DNA of 64,000 bases from Burkholderia sp. S171 (GCF_009766085.1 NZ_LMUF01000016.1:1-64000), one strand, 5' to 3'. Positions 1-8,582 are shown, counted from the first letter of the stretch. The notes: generated by a model not told the origin, from the sequence alone. Numbers and translations are program-made.

Positions 1-497
1 GCACGGTGCTCGCCAGAACGGAGGATGTTTGAAACCCTCCTTCTCGCGAATCCCGACATAGACACGCTTCGCCACCAGTGCTCTCGGGCAAGCATGCTTG
101 CCAAGGAAGCAGCACGGCCCCACGTGCATATGCCGCTTCGTTTCTTTGTAGGTCGACTGAACCGGCTGCGTGGTCTGCGTGGCTAGTTTGGTGGGCCATA
201 TGGCTGAACATATATTCACGGCTCATTTTTTGGGGTGAGTTGGCTGCGTGGACATGGTCGTTTTCGTGGAATATGGCTCACGCATCCTTGCGGCATCCTT
301 GCTTCGTCGGTTGGGTCAGTTAAGTCGGTGGATTGGTTGGCGATGTGGTTCGTCATGCGTACAGATTTGGTGGTTGGTTCACGCGGATAGCGCGGGGTGC
401 ACCTTGGGCAGGTTCAATCACTGGTGGCGAAGCGTGTCAGAACCTGTGTTCGGAGAAGGAGGGGTTCACACATCCGTGGCTCTGGCGAGCACCGTGC
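1..497. repeat. Imperfect ~80-bp inverted repeat flanking a 340-bp core
   Basis: Positions 1-80 are largely the reverse complement of 419-497. The outer block (1-45 against 453-497) matches at about 39 of 45 positions. The inner block (61-80 against 419-438) matches perfectly over 20 positions, and about 12 bases between the blocks have diverged. The left arm begins at the window edge, so the repeat may extend further left. Several short reading frames cross it but none resembles a protein. It could be a decayed MITE or IS remnant, or a long hairpin. Confidence 0.75.
87..102. repeat. 16-bp perfect palindrome
   Basis: GGCAAGCATGCTTGCC is a perfect palindrome just inside the left arm of the long inverted repeat. 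No gene starts nearby, so an operator role is unsupported. It could be part of the decayed element or a protein-binding site. Confidence 0.6.
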
Positions 498-570
498 TTT
501 TGGGGCACCTATGAATGAAAACTGCACGCTGTGGACACTTAGGGTAGAGCGGTTAAAGCGTTTTCTTTGC

Positions 571-640
571 TTCGTTTCTTTGTCGCTTTGGACAAAGAAA
601 TGACGTGCCGCCACGCACAGTGGCTAACAGTGATAAAGAG
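571..640. repeat. Burkholderia-type intergenic hairpin repeat
   Basis: A stem formed by TTTCTTTGTC (575-584) and GACAAAGAAA (591-600) is followed by a GTGCCGCCACGCACAG-like stretch. From memory this resembles an abundant intergenic repeat of Burkholderia genomes with the same stem and a GTGCCGCC tail. No gene is present here. Confidence 0.5.
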
Positions 641-854
641 AAAATCCGACTCATGCAGACCACTAACACTGAAAGCACCACCCCGGCATTGACTCCAACC
701 GCTAACCCCAAAACCAACGCCCCAGCACCAAACCCACCCGCTAACCCCCCAGCATAAATACCCGGACCGCCCCCCCAAAAAACAGCTAAATAGTGCGAAC
801 GAAAACCCCTTTCCTCGTCAAAATAAACCTTCCATTCACGGAGTAACAGAACCA
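641..854. other. Non-coding, C-tract-rich stretch before the lacI-type gene
   Basis: The + strand carries repeated C runs at 706-709, 720-723, 733-735, 737-739, 745-750, 761-763 and 770-776. The complementary strand therefore has a series of G tracts able in principle to form a G-quadruplex. A short AT-rich stretch (about 777-840) follows, and the ribosome binding site GGAG at 840-843 belongs to the next gene. Confidence 0.5.
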
Positions 855-1877
855 GTGGCAACCCTGAAGGACGTCGCGGTACTCGCCGGCGTAGGCATGT
901 CCACCGCATCGCGGGCTATCTCCGGCCGCGGACCCGTTTCCGCCGATGCACTCGCGCGCGTGCAGGCAGCGATCGCCGAATTGAATTTCAGGCCATCGTC
1001 GCTTGGGCGAGCGCTATCGACGCAATCGCTCGGCATGATCGGCATCTTCGTGCCGACGTTCTTCGGCCCGTACTACGGCACTATCCTCAAGCAGACCGAT
1101 ACGGAATTACGCAAGGTGCATCGCCATGTGGTGGTGGCAACGGGCTGCGGCGACGACTCGCCACGCGACCAGGCGATTGAAGCAGTGCAGTTCCTGATCG
1201 GGCGCGATTGCGATGGCGTAGTGGTGACAAGCCACGACTTGCACGACGACGATCTCGTCAAGTTGCACCACATGCATCCGAAAATGGTGTTCCTCAACCG
1301 CGACTTCGCGCAGATGCCGGAGGCGTCGTTTTGCGCGGATCATTATCGGGGCGGGGCGCTGGCGGCGCAGACGCTGCTTGCGCACAAACACAAGAAAATG
1401 GCCGTGATTTCAGGGCCTTTCCAGGCGTACGACAACCATGCGCGGATCGCAGGATTCTTCGAGGAACTCGCGCGCAACGGCATCGATCAGACCGAGGTTC
1501 AGTTGATTGAATCGGACTTCTCGCCGGACGGCGGATACGACTCCGTGCAGCAACTGCTGGCGTCGAAGAAAAAGTTTACCGGGCTGTTCTGCGCCAACGA
1601 CACCATGGCAATTGGCGCCATGTCGTGTCTACAGCAAGCGGGCATCTCGGTGCCGGACGATATGTCGGTAATCGGTTACGACGACGACTATTCGGCCGCG
1701 TTCTCCGCGCCGGGCCTGACCTCGGTCCACATCCCGACCGCCGATCTCACGCAGAACGCCGTCCGATGGTTGCTCAACGCGTGTTACGGCACGGCGTACA
1801 CGATCTATCGCGAGTTCCCTGTAACGGTCACGAACCGCGCGTCGGTTACCGCTCCGGCGAAACGCATACGCAGTTAA
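855..1877 (+). CDS. LacI-family transcriptional regulator
   Basis: 340-residue LacI/GalR-type repressor. The N-terminal helix-turn-helix (about residues 3-22, LKDVAVLAGVGMSTASRAIS) and hinge are followed by a periplasmic-binding-protein-like sensor domain to the C-terminus. The start is GTG, chosen because GGAG lies 11 bases upstream and the HTH begins at residue 3. It is the first gene of the uronate/aldarate region but nothing in the sequence shows its effector; a sugar acid is plausible from context only. Other LacI ligands cannot be excluded. Confidence 0.85.
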   Translation: MATLKDVAVLAGVGMSTASRAISGRGPVSADALARVQAAIAELNFRPSSLGRALSTQSLGMIGIFVPTFFGPYYGTILKQTDTELRKVHRHVVVATGCGDDSPRDQAIEAVQFLIGRDCDGVVVTSHDLHDDDLVKLHHMHPKMVFLNRDFAQMPEASFCADHYRGGALAAQTLLAHKHKKMAVISGPFQAYDNHARIAGFFEELARNGIDQTEVQLIESDFSPDGGYDSVQQLLASKKKFTGLFCANDTMAIGAMSCLQQAGISVPDDMSVIGYDDDYSAAFSAPGLTSVHIPTADLTQNAVRWLLNACYGTAYTIYREFPVTVTNRASVTAPAKRIRS

Positions 1878-1896
1878 AGATACGCCCGCACGGCGC

Positions 1897-2643
1897 TCAA
1901 ACGCCTTCTTGCGCGCGCCGCAGACGTTCGCGGCTGTTGATCAAATGCAACCGCATGGCGGTGCGGGCCGAGTCGGCATCACCACGCTCGATGGCATCGC
2001 AGATCTGTTCATGTTCGCGGTTCACGCGCGTCAGATAGTCCGCGTACTGGGCGGGCGGAATCTGCGTGGCGGTGAGGCGGGTGCGCGGGATCATGTGGGT
2101 GCCGAGATGCGTCATGATGTCCACGAAATAGCGATTGCCGGTTGCCTGCGCGATCTCGAGGTGAAAGCGGATATCGGGCGATATGGTCCCGTTCGCTTCA
2201 CCCAGGTTGCGCTCGAAGTCGCTCAGCGCGTGTCGCATGGCAGCAATCCGCGCTTTGTCGCATCGCGCCGCAGCCAGTCCCGCGCTCTCTGTTTCGAGGC
2301 TGATGCGCAGCTCGAGCACGGAGAGGGCGTCGATGGAACCGGCCACGTCCGCAGGATCAAGTCGAAAAAGACCTCTGCTCGGCGCCTCGCAAATGAAGGT
2401 GCCAATGCCATGCCGTGTCTCCACGAGTCCTGCTGCCTGTAGCTTCGACAACGCCTCGCGTACGACCGTGCGGCTCACGTTGTAGCGCTGCACCATTTCC
2501 GCTTCGGTCGCGAGCCGGGCGCCCACTTTGAGTTCAGCCGTTTCGATCTGCTGGCGTAATGCATCGACCAGTTCGGTCGTCAGGCTACGGCGTACATGGG
2601 GGTAGGCCGGGGTTTCGAAGACAGCACGAGTCGGTCTCTGCAC
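1897..2643 (-). CDS. GntR-family (FadR/FCD) regulator, probable uronate/aldarate repressor
   Basis: 248 residues: N-terminal winged helix (about 15-85, containing EAEMVQRYNVSRTVVREALS) and an alpha-helical FCD ligand domain (about 90-230) with the Asp/His-rich pattern of the family. It is transcribed divergently from the uronate dehydrogenase gene across a 171-bp region holding a promoter and a GTCATATGAC palindrome. FCD regulators often repress sugar-acid catabolism and are released by pathway intermediates. A near-identical palindrome lies over the garL promoter, suggesting that this protein governs both units. That link is inferred, not shown. Confidence 0.85.
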   Translation of the reverse strand: MQRPTRAVFETPAYPHVRRSLTTELVDALRQQIETAELKVGARLATEAEMVQRYNVSRTVVREALSKLQAAGLVETRHGIGTFICEAPSRGLFRLDPADVAGSIDALSVLELRISLETESAGLAAARCDKARIAAMRHALSDFERNLGEANGTISPDIRFHLEIAQATGNRYFVDIMTHLGTHMIPRTRLTATQIPPAQYADYLTRVNREHEQICDAIERGDADSARTAMRLHLINSRERLRRAQEGV

Positions 2644-2676
2644 GGCTACCTCGGTTGGGATAATGTTTCACCAAAG

Positions 2677-2705
2677 TTGACAAACGGATGTGCGAATGAT
2701 TATAT
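2677..2705 (+). promoter_or_regulatory. Predicted promoter of udh
   Basis: TTGACA at 2677-2682, 17-base spacer, TTATAT at 2700-2705. It lies about 110 bases before the udh start, in the divergent region shared with the GntR gene. Confidence 0.5.
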
Positions 2706-2715
2706 GCACGCTATA

Positions 2716-2725
2716 GTCATATGAC
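2716..2725. promoter_or_regulatory. Predicted operator for the adjacent GntR regulator
   Basis: Perfect palindrome GTCATATGAC placed just downstream of the predicted udh -10 box, a position suited to repression. The sequence at 8634-8643 (GTCATATTAC), over the garL -10 region, matches at 9 of 10 bases. Confidence 0.5.
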
Positions 2726-2814
2726 AACGTACAATAAAAGCTGAATCAAGCGGCAATCCAACCGAAAGGAGCGTGCAAGCTCCCGGTAGCCGCGCTTATC
2801 GGAGACAGGCTTAA

Positions 2815-3636
2815 ATGGCCAATCAAGAACACACAGTTCCGTTCAAACGCCTGTTGCTGACCGGCGCCGCCGGCGGCGTCGGCAAGGTAATTCGCTCGCG
2901 CGTGGCCGCATTTGCAGACAAGATCAGGGTCTCGGATCTCGCCGGCGCGCTGCCCTCGGACGCGGCGGCGCATGAGGAAGTCATCCCGTGCGATCTCTCG
3001 GATAAGCAGGCAGTCGACGCGCTGGTTGCGGGTTGCGACGCGGTCATCCACCTCGGCGGGGTATCGGTGGAACGGCCCTTCGAGGAAGTGCTGGAGGCCA
3101 ATATCAAGGGGGTTTACAACCTCTACGAAGGCGCCCGCCGGCATGGCGTCAAGCGTGTCATCTTCGCCAGCTCTAATCACGTGACCGGGTTTTATCGGCA
3201 GGACGAGAAGATCGACGCGCATGCGCTGCGACGTCCCGACGGCTACTACGGCCTGTCCAAATCGTTCGGTGAAGACGTGGCGCAGTTCTACTTCGATCGA
3301 TACGGCATCGAGACGGTGAGCATTCGTATCGGCTCTGCGTTTCCCGAGCCTAAGGATCGCCGGATGATGGCGAGCTGGCTCAGCTACGACGACCTGCTCG
3401 AACTCCTGCAGCGCAGCCTCTTCACGCCGGATGTCGGTCATACAGTCGTCTACGGGATGTCAGACAACGTAGTTACATGGTGGGATAACCGGTTTGCATC
3501 GAAGCTCGGATTCGTGCCACGTGATTCGTCGGAGCCGTTCCGGGCGAAGATCGACGCGCAGCCGGCGCCTGAGCCCGGCAGTGCCGTTGCCGTGCTGCAG
3601 GGCGGGGCGTTCACCACAATCGGGCCGTTTGAATAA
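2815..3636 (+). CDS. udh: Uronate dehydrogenase
   Basis: 273-residue NAD-dependent short-chain dehydrogenase oxidising D-galacturonate or D-glucuronate to the aldaro-1,4/1,5-lactone. The Rossmann motif is LTGAAGGVGKVIR (about residues 15-27). The catalytic S..Y..K triad is visible in FASSNHVTG and DGYYGLSKSFGE. The length and the C-terminal run with VVYGMSDNVVTWWDN are typical of bacterial Udh. It is divergent from the GntR gene and followed after 99 bases by the ABC transporter, with which it probably forms one uptake-and-oxidation unit. No lactonase or aldarate dehydratase lies in the window. Confidence 0.88.
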   Translation: MANQEHTVPFKRLLLTGAAGGVGKVIRSRVAAFADKIRVSDLAGALPSDAAAHEEVIPCDLSDKQAVDALVAGCDAVIHLGGVSVERPFEEVLEANIKGVYNLYEGARRHGVKRVIFASSNHVTGFYRQDEKIDAHALRRPDGYYGLSKSFGEDVAQFYFDRYGIETVSIRIGSAFPEPKDRRMMASWLSYDDLLELLQRSLFTPDVGHTVVYGMSDNVVTWWDNRFASKLGFVPRDSSEPFRAKIDAQPAPEPGSAVAVLQGGAFTTIGPFE

Positions 3637-3735
3637 CGTTCGAACAGGCCCGCTGCCCCAGTAACGGGCGGCGTCGCGCGTCCGGTGTGGCAACGAAAAC
3701 GGACACCCTGCCGTAACAACCTAGACATTGCTGCG

Positions 3736-4485
3736 ATGACTTTCTCTCTCGATTTCAGCCCGCTGCTTCCGTACTGGCCCGTCTTCCTGAAAGGCGCCTG
3801 GCTGACGTTGAAGATGACGACCGTGGCGGTGTTTTTCGGTGTGATCCTGGGTACGCTGGTCGCATTTGCGAAGCGCGGCCGGAACCGGCTTCTATCGCGG
3901 CTCTGCTCGATCTATATCGAGGCCGTGCGCAATACGCCTTTTCTTGTGCAGATCTTCCTGCTGTACTTCGGGCTGGCCAGCTTCGGTGTGCGCATGCCGA
4001 CGTTCGCCGCCGCCACGCTCGCGATGGTGATCAACATCGGCGCTTACGCGGCCGAGATCATTCGTGCAGGCCTTGAATCGGTGCCGCGCGGGCAGATCGA
4101 GGCAGCCGAATGCCTGGGGTTGTCGCGCTGGCGGATCGGCTGGCATGTGATGCTTCAGCCATCCATCGAAAAGGTTTATCCCGCGCTGACCAGCCAGTTC
4201 CTGCTGATGATGCAGGCCTCGGCCATAGCGTCGCAAATCTCGGCGGAAGAGCTCACGGCAACGGCGAACACCGTGCAATCCGATACCTTCCGCTCGCTCG
4301 AAACGTACATTGTCGTGGCGCTGCTGTATCTCGCGTTGTCGCTGCTGATCAAGCTGATTGCGTGGGCCGTGGGCGAGGTCGCGTTCAAGCGGCGGCGGGT
4401 CATGCGCCAGGCCGCGGAGCGGGCTGGCAAGCCGGTGCCGGACCAGGGGCGAATCGATACCGTGATTCCCGGAGGTGCAGCATGA
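3736..4485 (+). CDS. Polar-amino-acid-family ABC transporter permease 1
   Basis: 249-residue inner-membrane permease of the HisM/GlnP type, with hydrophobic helices (FLKGAWLTLKMTTVAVFFGVILG onward) and the EAA loop IEAAECLGLSRWRIGWHVMLQP. The frame is open back to a GTG at 3685, but ATG at 3736 gives the usual N-terminus (FSLDFSPLLPYWPVFLKGAW). It overlaps the next permease by four bases (ATGA). Family members carry amino acids, but sugar-like substrates are known. The catabolic context suggests uronate or aldarate, which is inference. Confidence 0.85.
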   Translation: MTFSLDFSPLLPYWPVFLKGAWLTLKMTTVAVFFGVILGTLVAFAKRGRNRLLSRLCSIYIEAVRNTPFLVQIFLLYFGLASFGVRMPTFAAATLAMVINIGAYAAEIIRAGLESVPRGQIEAAECLGLSRWRIGWHVMLQPSIEKVYPALTSQFLLMMQASAIASQISAEELTATANTVQSDTFRSLETYIVVALLYLALSLLIKLIAWAVGEVAFKRRRVMRQAAERAGKPVPDQGRIDTVIPGGAA

Positions 4486-5135
4486 CCGGCGGTTTCACTA
4501 CGGCACATCTGTTTTATCTCGTCCACTCGATCTGGTGGACGCTGGTGCTCTCGGCGCTCGCTTTTGTGCTGGGCAGTATCGGCGGCTTCGGCGTGATGCT
4601 GGCGCGCATCTCGCCGCGTCGCTGGCTCAGCCGTCCGGCGATGGTTTATATCGAAGCCATTCAGGGCATTCCGTTGCTGATCCTGCTGTTCATCGTCTAC
4701 TTCGGTTTGTCCGTGTATGGCTTTCAAGTGCCGGCGCTGGTCGCGGCCGGACTTGCGCTGATGGTCTACACGAGCGCGTATCTTGGCGACATCTGGCGCG
4801 GCTGCATAGACGCCATGCCAAAGCCCCAATGGGAGGCCGCTGAATGCCTGTCATTGACGCGCTGGCAGACCTTGCGCCTCGTGATCATTCCGCAGGCGCT
4901 GCGTCTCGCGCTGCCGCCAACGGTGGGTTTCCTGGTGCAGGTCATCAAGATGACGTCGCTTGCTTCGGTGATCGGTTTCGTTGAATTGACCCGCGCCGGC
5001 CAGATCATCAACAACTCGATTTTTCAGCCGTTCCTCGTGTTCGGGCTGGTCGGGGTCTTCTATTTCGTGCTGTGTTATCCGCTCTCGCGCTGGAGCCAAT
5101 CGATGGAGAAAAAGCTCAATGTCGGCAATCGTTAA
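4482..5135 (+). CDS. Polar-amino-acid-family ABC transporter permease 2
   Basis: 217-residue permease, the partner of the preceding one. It has hydrophobic segments from residue 10 on, the EAA loop WEAAECLSLTRWQTLRLVIIPQALR, and a C-terminal helix FGLVGVFYFVLCYPLSRWS. The ATG at 4482 overlaps the previous stop and is preceded by GGAGGTG at 4471. The 3' end overlaps the ATPase gene by 17 bases, so the three genes are translationally coupled. The substrate is unknown from sequence. Confidence 0.85.
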   Translation: MTGGFTTAHLFYLVHSIWWTLVLSALAFVLGSIGGFGVMLARISPRRWLSRPAMVYIEAIQGIPLLILLFIVYFGLSVYGFQVPALVAAGLALMVYTSAYLGDIWRGCIDAMPKPQWEAAECLSLTRWQTLRLVIIPQALRLALPPTVGFLVQVIKMTSLASVIGFVELTRAGQIINNSIFQPFLVFGLVGVFYFVLCYPLSRWSQSMEKKLNVGNR

Positions 5136-5847
5136 GCTCGGGGACGTCTATAAGAGTTTCGGCTCGAACCAGGTGCTCAAGGGCGTGTCACTGGAAGTGG
5201 CCAAGGGCGAAATGATCGCCGTGATCGGCGCGAGCGGTTCAGGAAAGAGCACGGCGCTGCGGTGTATCGATCGCCTGGAAACCATCGACCGCGGGACGAT
5301 CGAGGTATGCGGCATTCGTGTCGATGACCCGAAGGTGGACCTGCATCAGTTGCGCCGTGAAGTCGGCATCGTATTTCAAAGCTACAACCTGTTTGCGCAT
5401 TTGACCGTGGAAGAAAACATCATGCTGGCGCTGCGCCACGTGAAAAAACTCGGACGTGATGAAGCGCGCCGCGTGGCAATGAAGGTACTTGATCAGGTCG
5501 GCCTCGCGCAAAAAGCCGATGCGTACCCGGAGCAGCTTTCGGGTGGGCAGCAGCAGCGTGTGGCGATTGCGCGGTCGCTTGCGATGTCGCCGAAGGTCAT
5601 GCTATTCGATGAAGTGACGTCCGCGCTCGATCCGCAATTGACCGGCGAAGTGCTGCGCGTGATGGAGGATCTGGCGAAGGACGGCATGACGATGTTGCTA
5701 GTCACGCACGAGATGGCGTTCGCCAAGCGCATGGCGGACCGGATCATTTACATGCACCAGGGGAAGGTGTGGGAAGTGGGTAGCGGCGACATGCTCGACG
5801 CGCCCAAGACACCCGAGTTGCGTACGTTCCTGAACAACGGCTTATAG
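5119..5847 (+). CDS. Polar-amino-acid-family ABC transporter ATPase
   Basis: 242-residue GlnQ/HisP-type nucleotide-binding subunit. Walker A is GASGSGKST (37-45), Q-loop QSYNLFAHLTV, signature LSGGQQQR (about 140-147), Walker B VMLFDEVTSALDP and the switch His in LLVTHEM. It powers the two upstream permeases. The start ATG is inside the preceding gene with GGAGAA 9 bases upstream. The Walker-B segment reads DEVTSALD, common in this subfamily. Confidence 0.9.
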   Translation: MSAIVKLGDVYKSFGSNQVLKGVSLEVAKGEMIAVIGASGSGKSTALRCIDRLETIDRGTIEVCGIRVDDPKVDLHQLRREVGIVFQSYNLFAHLTVEENIMLALRHVKKLGRDEARRVAMKVLDQVGLAQKADAYPEQLSGGQQQRVAIARSLAMSPKVMLFDEVTSALDPQLTGEVLRVMEDLAKDGMTMLLVTHEMAFAKRMADRIIYMHQGKVWEVGSGDMLDAPKTPELRTFLNNGL

Positions 5848-5908
5848 CTTTTAGCTTGCAGACAACGCCCGAATAAATTTTGAACCGACCATAAAAATGG
5901 AGACTGAT

Positions 5909-6703
5909 TTGAAGACTAATCGATTCATCATGCGCGGCTGCGTGGCCGCTTTGTTGCTCGCGGGCGTAGCGCACAGCGCGATGGCCGACCAGCTCGACGA
6001 CATCAAGAAGGCAGGCAAGATCCGCGTGGCGATCGCGATGGGCACGCCGCTGTTCAGCTACGCCGATGCGAACCTTCAGCCTGCGGGTTCCGATGTAGAC
6101 ACGGCCGTGGCGTTGGCGAAAGACCTCGGTGTGAAACTCGAACTCGTGCAGATCACGAATGCCGCGCGCGTGCCGACCTTGCAGGCCAAGCGTGCAGATC
6201 TCGTGATCGCGGATCTCTCGATCACGCCTGAGCGCGCGAAGGTCGTCGACTTCTCGATTCCCTATGCGGTCATCACGATCATCGTAGGCGGAACGAAAAA
6301 TGAGAACGTCAAGAATTACGATGACCTGAACGGCAAGACGATCGGCCTCACGCGCGCCACTGTCAACGACACCATCACGACGCAAATGGCGAAGGGTGCG
6401 CAGATTCAGCGTTATGAAGACGATGCGACGCTGATTACATCGGTGGTGACGGGGCAGGTTGATATCTTCTCCAGCACGCCGTCGAACCTGGCCGAGATGG
6501 TCAAGCGCGCGCCTAATCGCAATCTGGAACTGAAGTTCCCGCAGAAAGATTTCGACCTGGGCATTGCGATGAACAAGGACGAGCCGAAGCTCAAGGAGTG
6601 GGTCAATAACTGGGTGAGCACGAACCAGAAAAATGGCGCGCTCAACACGATCTACAAGAAGTATCACGGCCGCGATTTGCCCGCGAGCGTGACGAAGGGA
6701 TAA
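5909..6703 (+). CDS. Periplasmic solute-binding protein, family 3
   Basis: 264 residues from TTG 5909. An in-frame ATG at 5897 has no ribosome site, whereas GGAGA at 5899-5903 sits 5 bases before this TTG, so TTG is favoured. The signal peptide ends AHSAMA, and the mature protein (DQLDDIKKAGKIRVAIAMG) shows the SBP_bac_3 fold with the aspartate-rich ADLVIADLSITPERAKVVDFS signature. It is the receptor for the adjacent ABC genes. The substrate is unproven; uronate or aldarate fits the neighbours. A hairpin terminator follows. Confidence 0.85.
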   Translation: MKTNRFIMRGCVAALLLAGVAHSAMADQLDDIKKAGKIRVAIAMGTPLFSYADANLQPAGSDVDTAVALAKDLGVKLELVQITNAARVPTLQAKRADLVIADLSITPERAKVVDFSIPYAVITIIVGGTKNENVKNYDDLNGKTIGLTRATVNDTITTQMAKGAQIQRYEDDATLITSVVTGQVDIFSSTPSNLAEMVKRAPNRNLELKFPQKDFDLGIAMNKDEPKLKEWVNNWVSTNQKNGALNTIYKKYHGRDLPASVTKG

Positions 6704-6729
6704 GCGAAGCGCTAAACCCGCGTGACGTT

Positions 6730-6772
6730 AAAAAGGGCATCGCGATTAACATCGTGATGCCCTTTAATTTCG
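6730..6772. terminator. Bidirectional intrinsic terminator
   Basis: AAAGGGCATC-type stem with complementary GATGCCCTTT (about 6732-6765), flanked by A and T runs, between the convergent solute-binding gene and garR. Confidence 0.75.
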
Positions 6773-6797
6773 TCAACTCGTTTGGCGGGCCGGAGAA

Positions 6798-7694
6798 TCA
6801 GGCCGCCGGCGTCTGACCGATCTCGTGGTTGGCCAGATACTCCAACGCGCGGACCATGCCGGAGTGATCCCATGCCTTGCCGCCATGCGCCGCGCAAGCG
6901 TTGAACAGCGCCTGGCACGTCGCGGTATTCGGCAGCGACACCCCAAGCGCCTGCGCCGTCGAGAGCGCGAGGTTCAAATCCTTCTGATGCAATTCAATGC
7001 GAAAGCCCGGATTGAACGTGCGTTTGGTCATGCGTTCGCCGTGCACTTCCAGAATGCGCGACGACGCGAAACCGCCCATCAATGCGGTACGCACTTTCTC
7101 TGCGTCAACGCCGGCTTTGGACGCCAGCAACAACGCTTCGCCGACCGCTTCGATGGTCGCTGCGACAATCACCTGGTTCGCCAGCTTGCAGACCTGTCCC
7201 GCGCCGACTTCGCCGATCAGTGAGACGTTTTTGCCCATCATGTCGAAGAGCGGTTTGACGCTGTCGAAGGTGGCTTGCGAGCCGCCGACCATGATCGTGA
7301 GCGACGCGGCCTTGGCGCCGACTTCGCCACCGGAGACCGGTGCGTCCAGATAGTCCGCGCCGCGTTCGCGCACTTTCGCTGCGAACTCGCGGGTGGCGAT
7401 AGGCGAGATCGAGCTCATGTCCACCACGACCTGACCTTCACGCAGCGCGGCGACCACGCCGTTCTCGCCGAACAGCACACGTTCCACGTCCGGCGTGTCC
7501 GGCACCATGACGAAGATCACGTCGGCTTGCCCGGCGACCGCAGCCGGGCTGTCGCACGCAACCGCGCCGGCTTGGGTCAGCGTGTCCGGCACGCCGCTAC
7601 GCGTGAACGCGGCGAGCGCCACGCCGTTCTTGATGAGGTTCTCGGCCATGGGTTTGCCCATGATGCCAAGACCGATGAAGCCTGCTTTTTGCAT
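6798..7694 (-). CDS. garR: 2-hydroxy-3-oxopropionate (tartronate semialdehyde) reductase
   Basis: 298-residue beta-hydroxyacid dehydrogenase reducing tartronate semialdehyde to D-glycerate. The nucleotide-binding motif is GFIGLGIMGKPMAENL at the N-terminus, the substrate motif DAPVSGGEVGAKAASL, and the catalytic-lysine region GAGQVCKLANQ. ATG 7694 is preferred over the in-frame GTG at 7706 because GGAG lies 6 bases upstream of it. It lies 65 bases downstream of garL on the same strand, so the pair completes aldarate breakdown: aldolase, then reductase. Confidence 0.9.
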   Translation of the reverse strand: MQKAGFIGLGIMGKPMAENLIKNGVALAAFTRSGVPDTLTQAGAVACDSPAAVAGQADVIFVMVPDTPDVERVLFGENGVVAALREGQVVVDMSSISPIATREFAAKVRERGADYLDAPVSGGEVGAKAASLTIMVGGSQATFDSVKPLFDMMGKNVSLIGEVGAGQVCKLANQVIVAATIEAVGEALLLASKAGVDAEKVRTALMGGFASSRILEVHGERMTKRTFNPGFRIELHQKDLNLALSTAQALGVSLPNTATCQALFNACAAHGGKAWDHSGMVRALEYLANHEIGQTPAA

Positions 7695-7759
7695 GTCTAT
7701 CTCCACAAGTTGTCTGGGTGCGAACGGCTAGCGTCCGGCTTCGTCCTGCTTTTATCTTG

Positions 7760-8545
7760 CTACTTCTGCATGAAATGTTTTTGTACGGCTTGCGCCGCAT
7801 TCCTGAGCAGGCCCATGTCGGCGCAAACCGCGATCACCTGGCAGCCCATCGACAGATACCGTTCCGCATCGGCCTGCACGGGTGCAAGCGTGCCGCTCGC
7901 TTTGCCTGCAGCGCGGGCGCGCTCGAAGACGTGTGCGATGGCCTGCTGCACGTCGGGATGATTGGGATTGCCGAGGTGTCCATACGATGCCGCCAGATCC
8001 GACGGGCCGAGGAACACGGCGTCAACGCCTTCGACGGCAAGGATCCCATCGATCGCTTCAACCGCTTTCCGGCTTTCGATCTGCACCACGACGCAAATGT
8101 TGTCGTTCGCGGTGCTTAAGTAGTCGCTTACGGTTCCGTAGCGGTTGCCGCGATGTCCCACCGATACCCCGCGAATTCCTTGGGGCGGATAACGGGTCGC
8201 GGCGACGGCGCGGGCGGCGTCAGCGGCGCTGTCGACGAAAGGGATCAGAAAGTTGAAGAAGCCGCTATCAAGCAGCCGCTTGATTACCACGCTGTCATTA
8301 GCCGGCGGCCTCACCACCGGGGCGCTGCGGCTGTCCTTGAGCGCCATCAGTTGGGGGATAAGGGTAAGGACGTCGTTGGGGGCGTGCTCGGCGTCTAGCA
8401 GGATCCAGTCGAAGCCGAGTATGCCGAGCAGTTCGGTCGTGATCGGGCTGCCGAGCGACGCCCAGCATCCGATCTGGGTTTCGCTCTTCAAGACCGACTG
8501 ACGAAAGGTGTTGGGCAAGGGCTGGTAAGGCGTAGACGATGTCAT
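7760..8545 (-). CDS. garL: 5-keto-4-deoxy-D-glucarate aldolase (HpcH/HpaI family)
   Basis: 261-residue class II aldolase cleaving 5-keto-4-deoxy- or 2-keto-3-deoxy-glucarate to pyruvate and tartronate semialdehyde. Family motifs are [12 protein letters not shown], with the catalytic His, [21 protein letters not shown] with the metal-binding Glu, and [19 protein letters not shown] with the metal-binding Asp. A GAGGAA site precedes the start. It is the first gene of a two-gene operon with garR, behind a promoter that contains a copy of the udh-type palindrome. HpaI-type aldolases are close relatives; the garR neighbour favours GarL. Confidence 0.87.
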   Translation of the reverse strand: MTSSTPYQPLPNTFRQSVLKSETQIGCWASLGSPITTELLGILGFDWILLDAEHAPNDVLTLIPQLMALKDSRSAPVVRPPANDSVVIKRLLDSGFFNFLIPFVDSAADAARAVAATRYPPQGIRGVSVGHRGNRYGTVSDYLSTANDNICVVVQIESRKAVEAIDGILAVEGVDAVFLGPSDLAASYGHLGNPNHPDVQQAIAHVFERARAAGKASGTLAPVQADAERYLSMGCQVIAVCADMGLLRNAAQAVQKHFMQK

Positions 8546-8582
8546 GGCTAGGTTTCCTCTGGCTTGACGTCTTGAATTGGAC

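Noticed and set aside
78-518. Several overlapping short frames in the first 500 bases
   Set aside because: Trp/Arg/Ser-rich translations without ribosome sites; they lie inside the inverted-repeat element.
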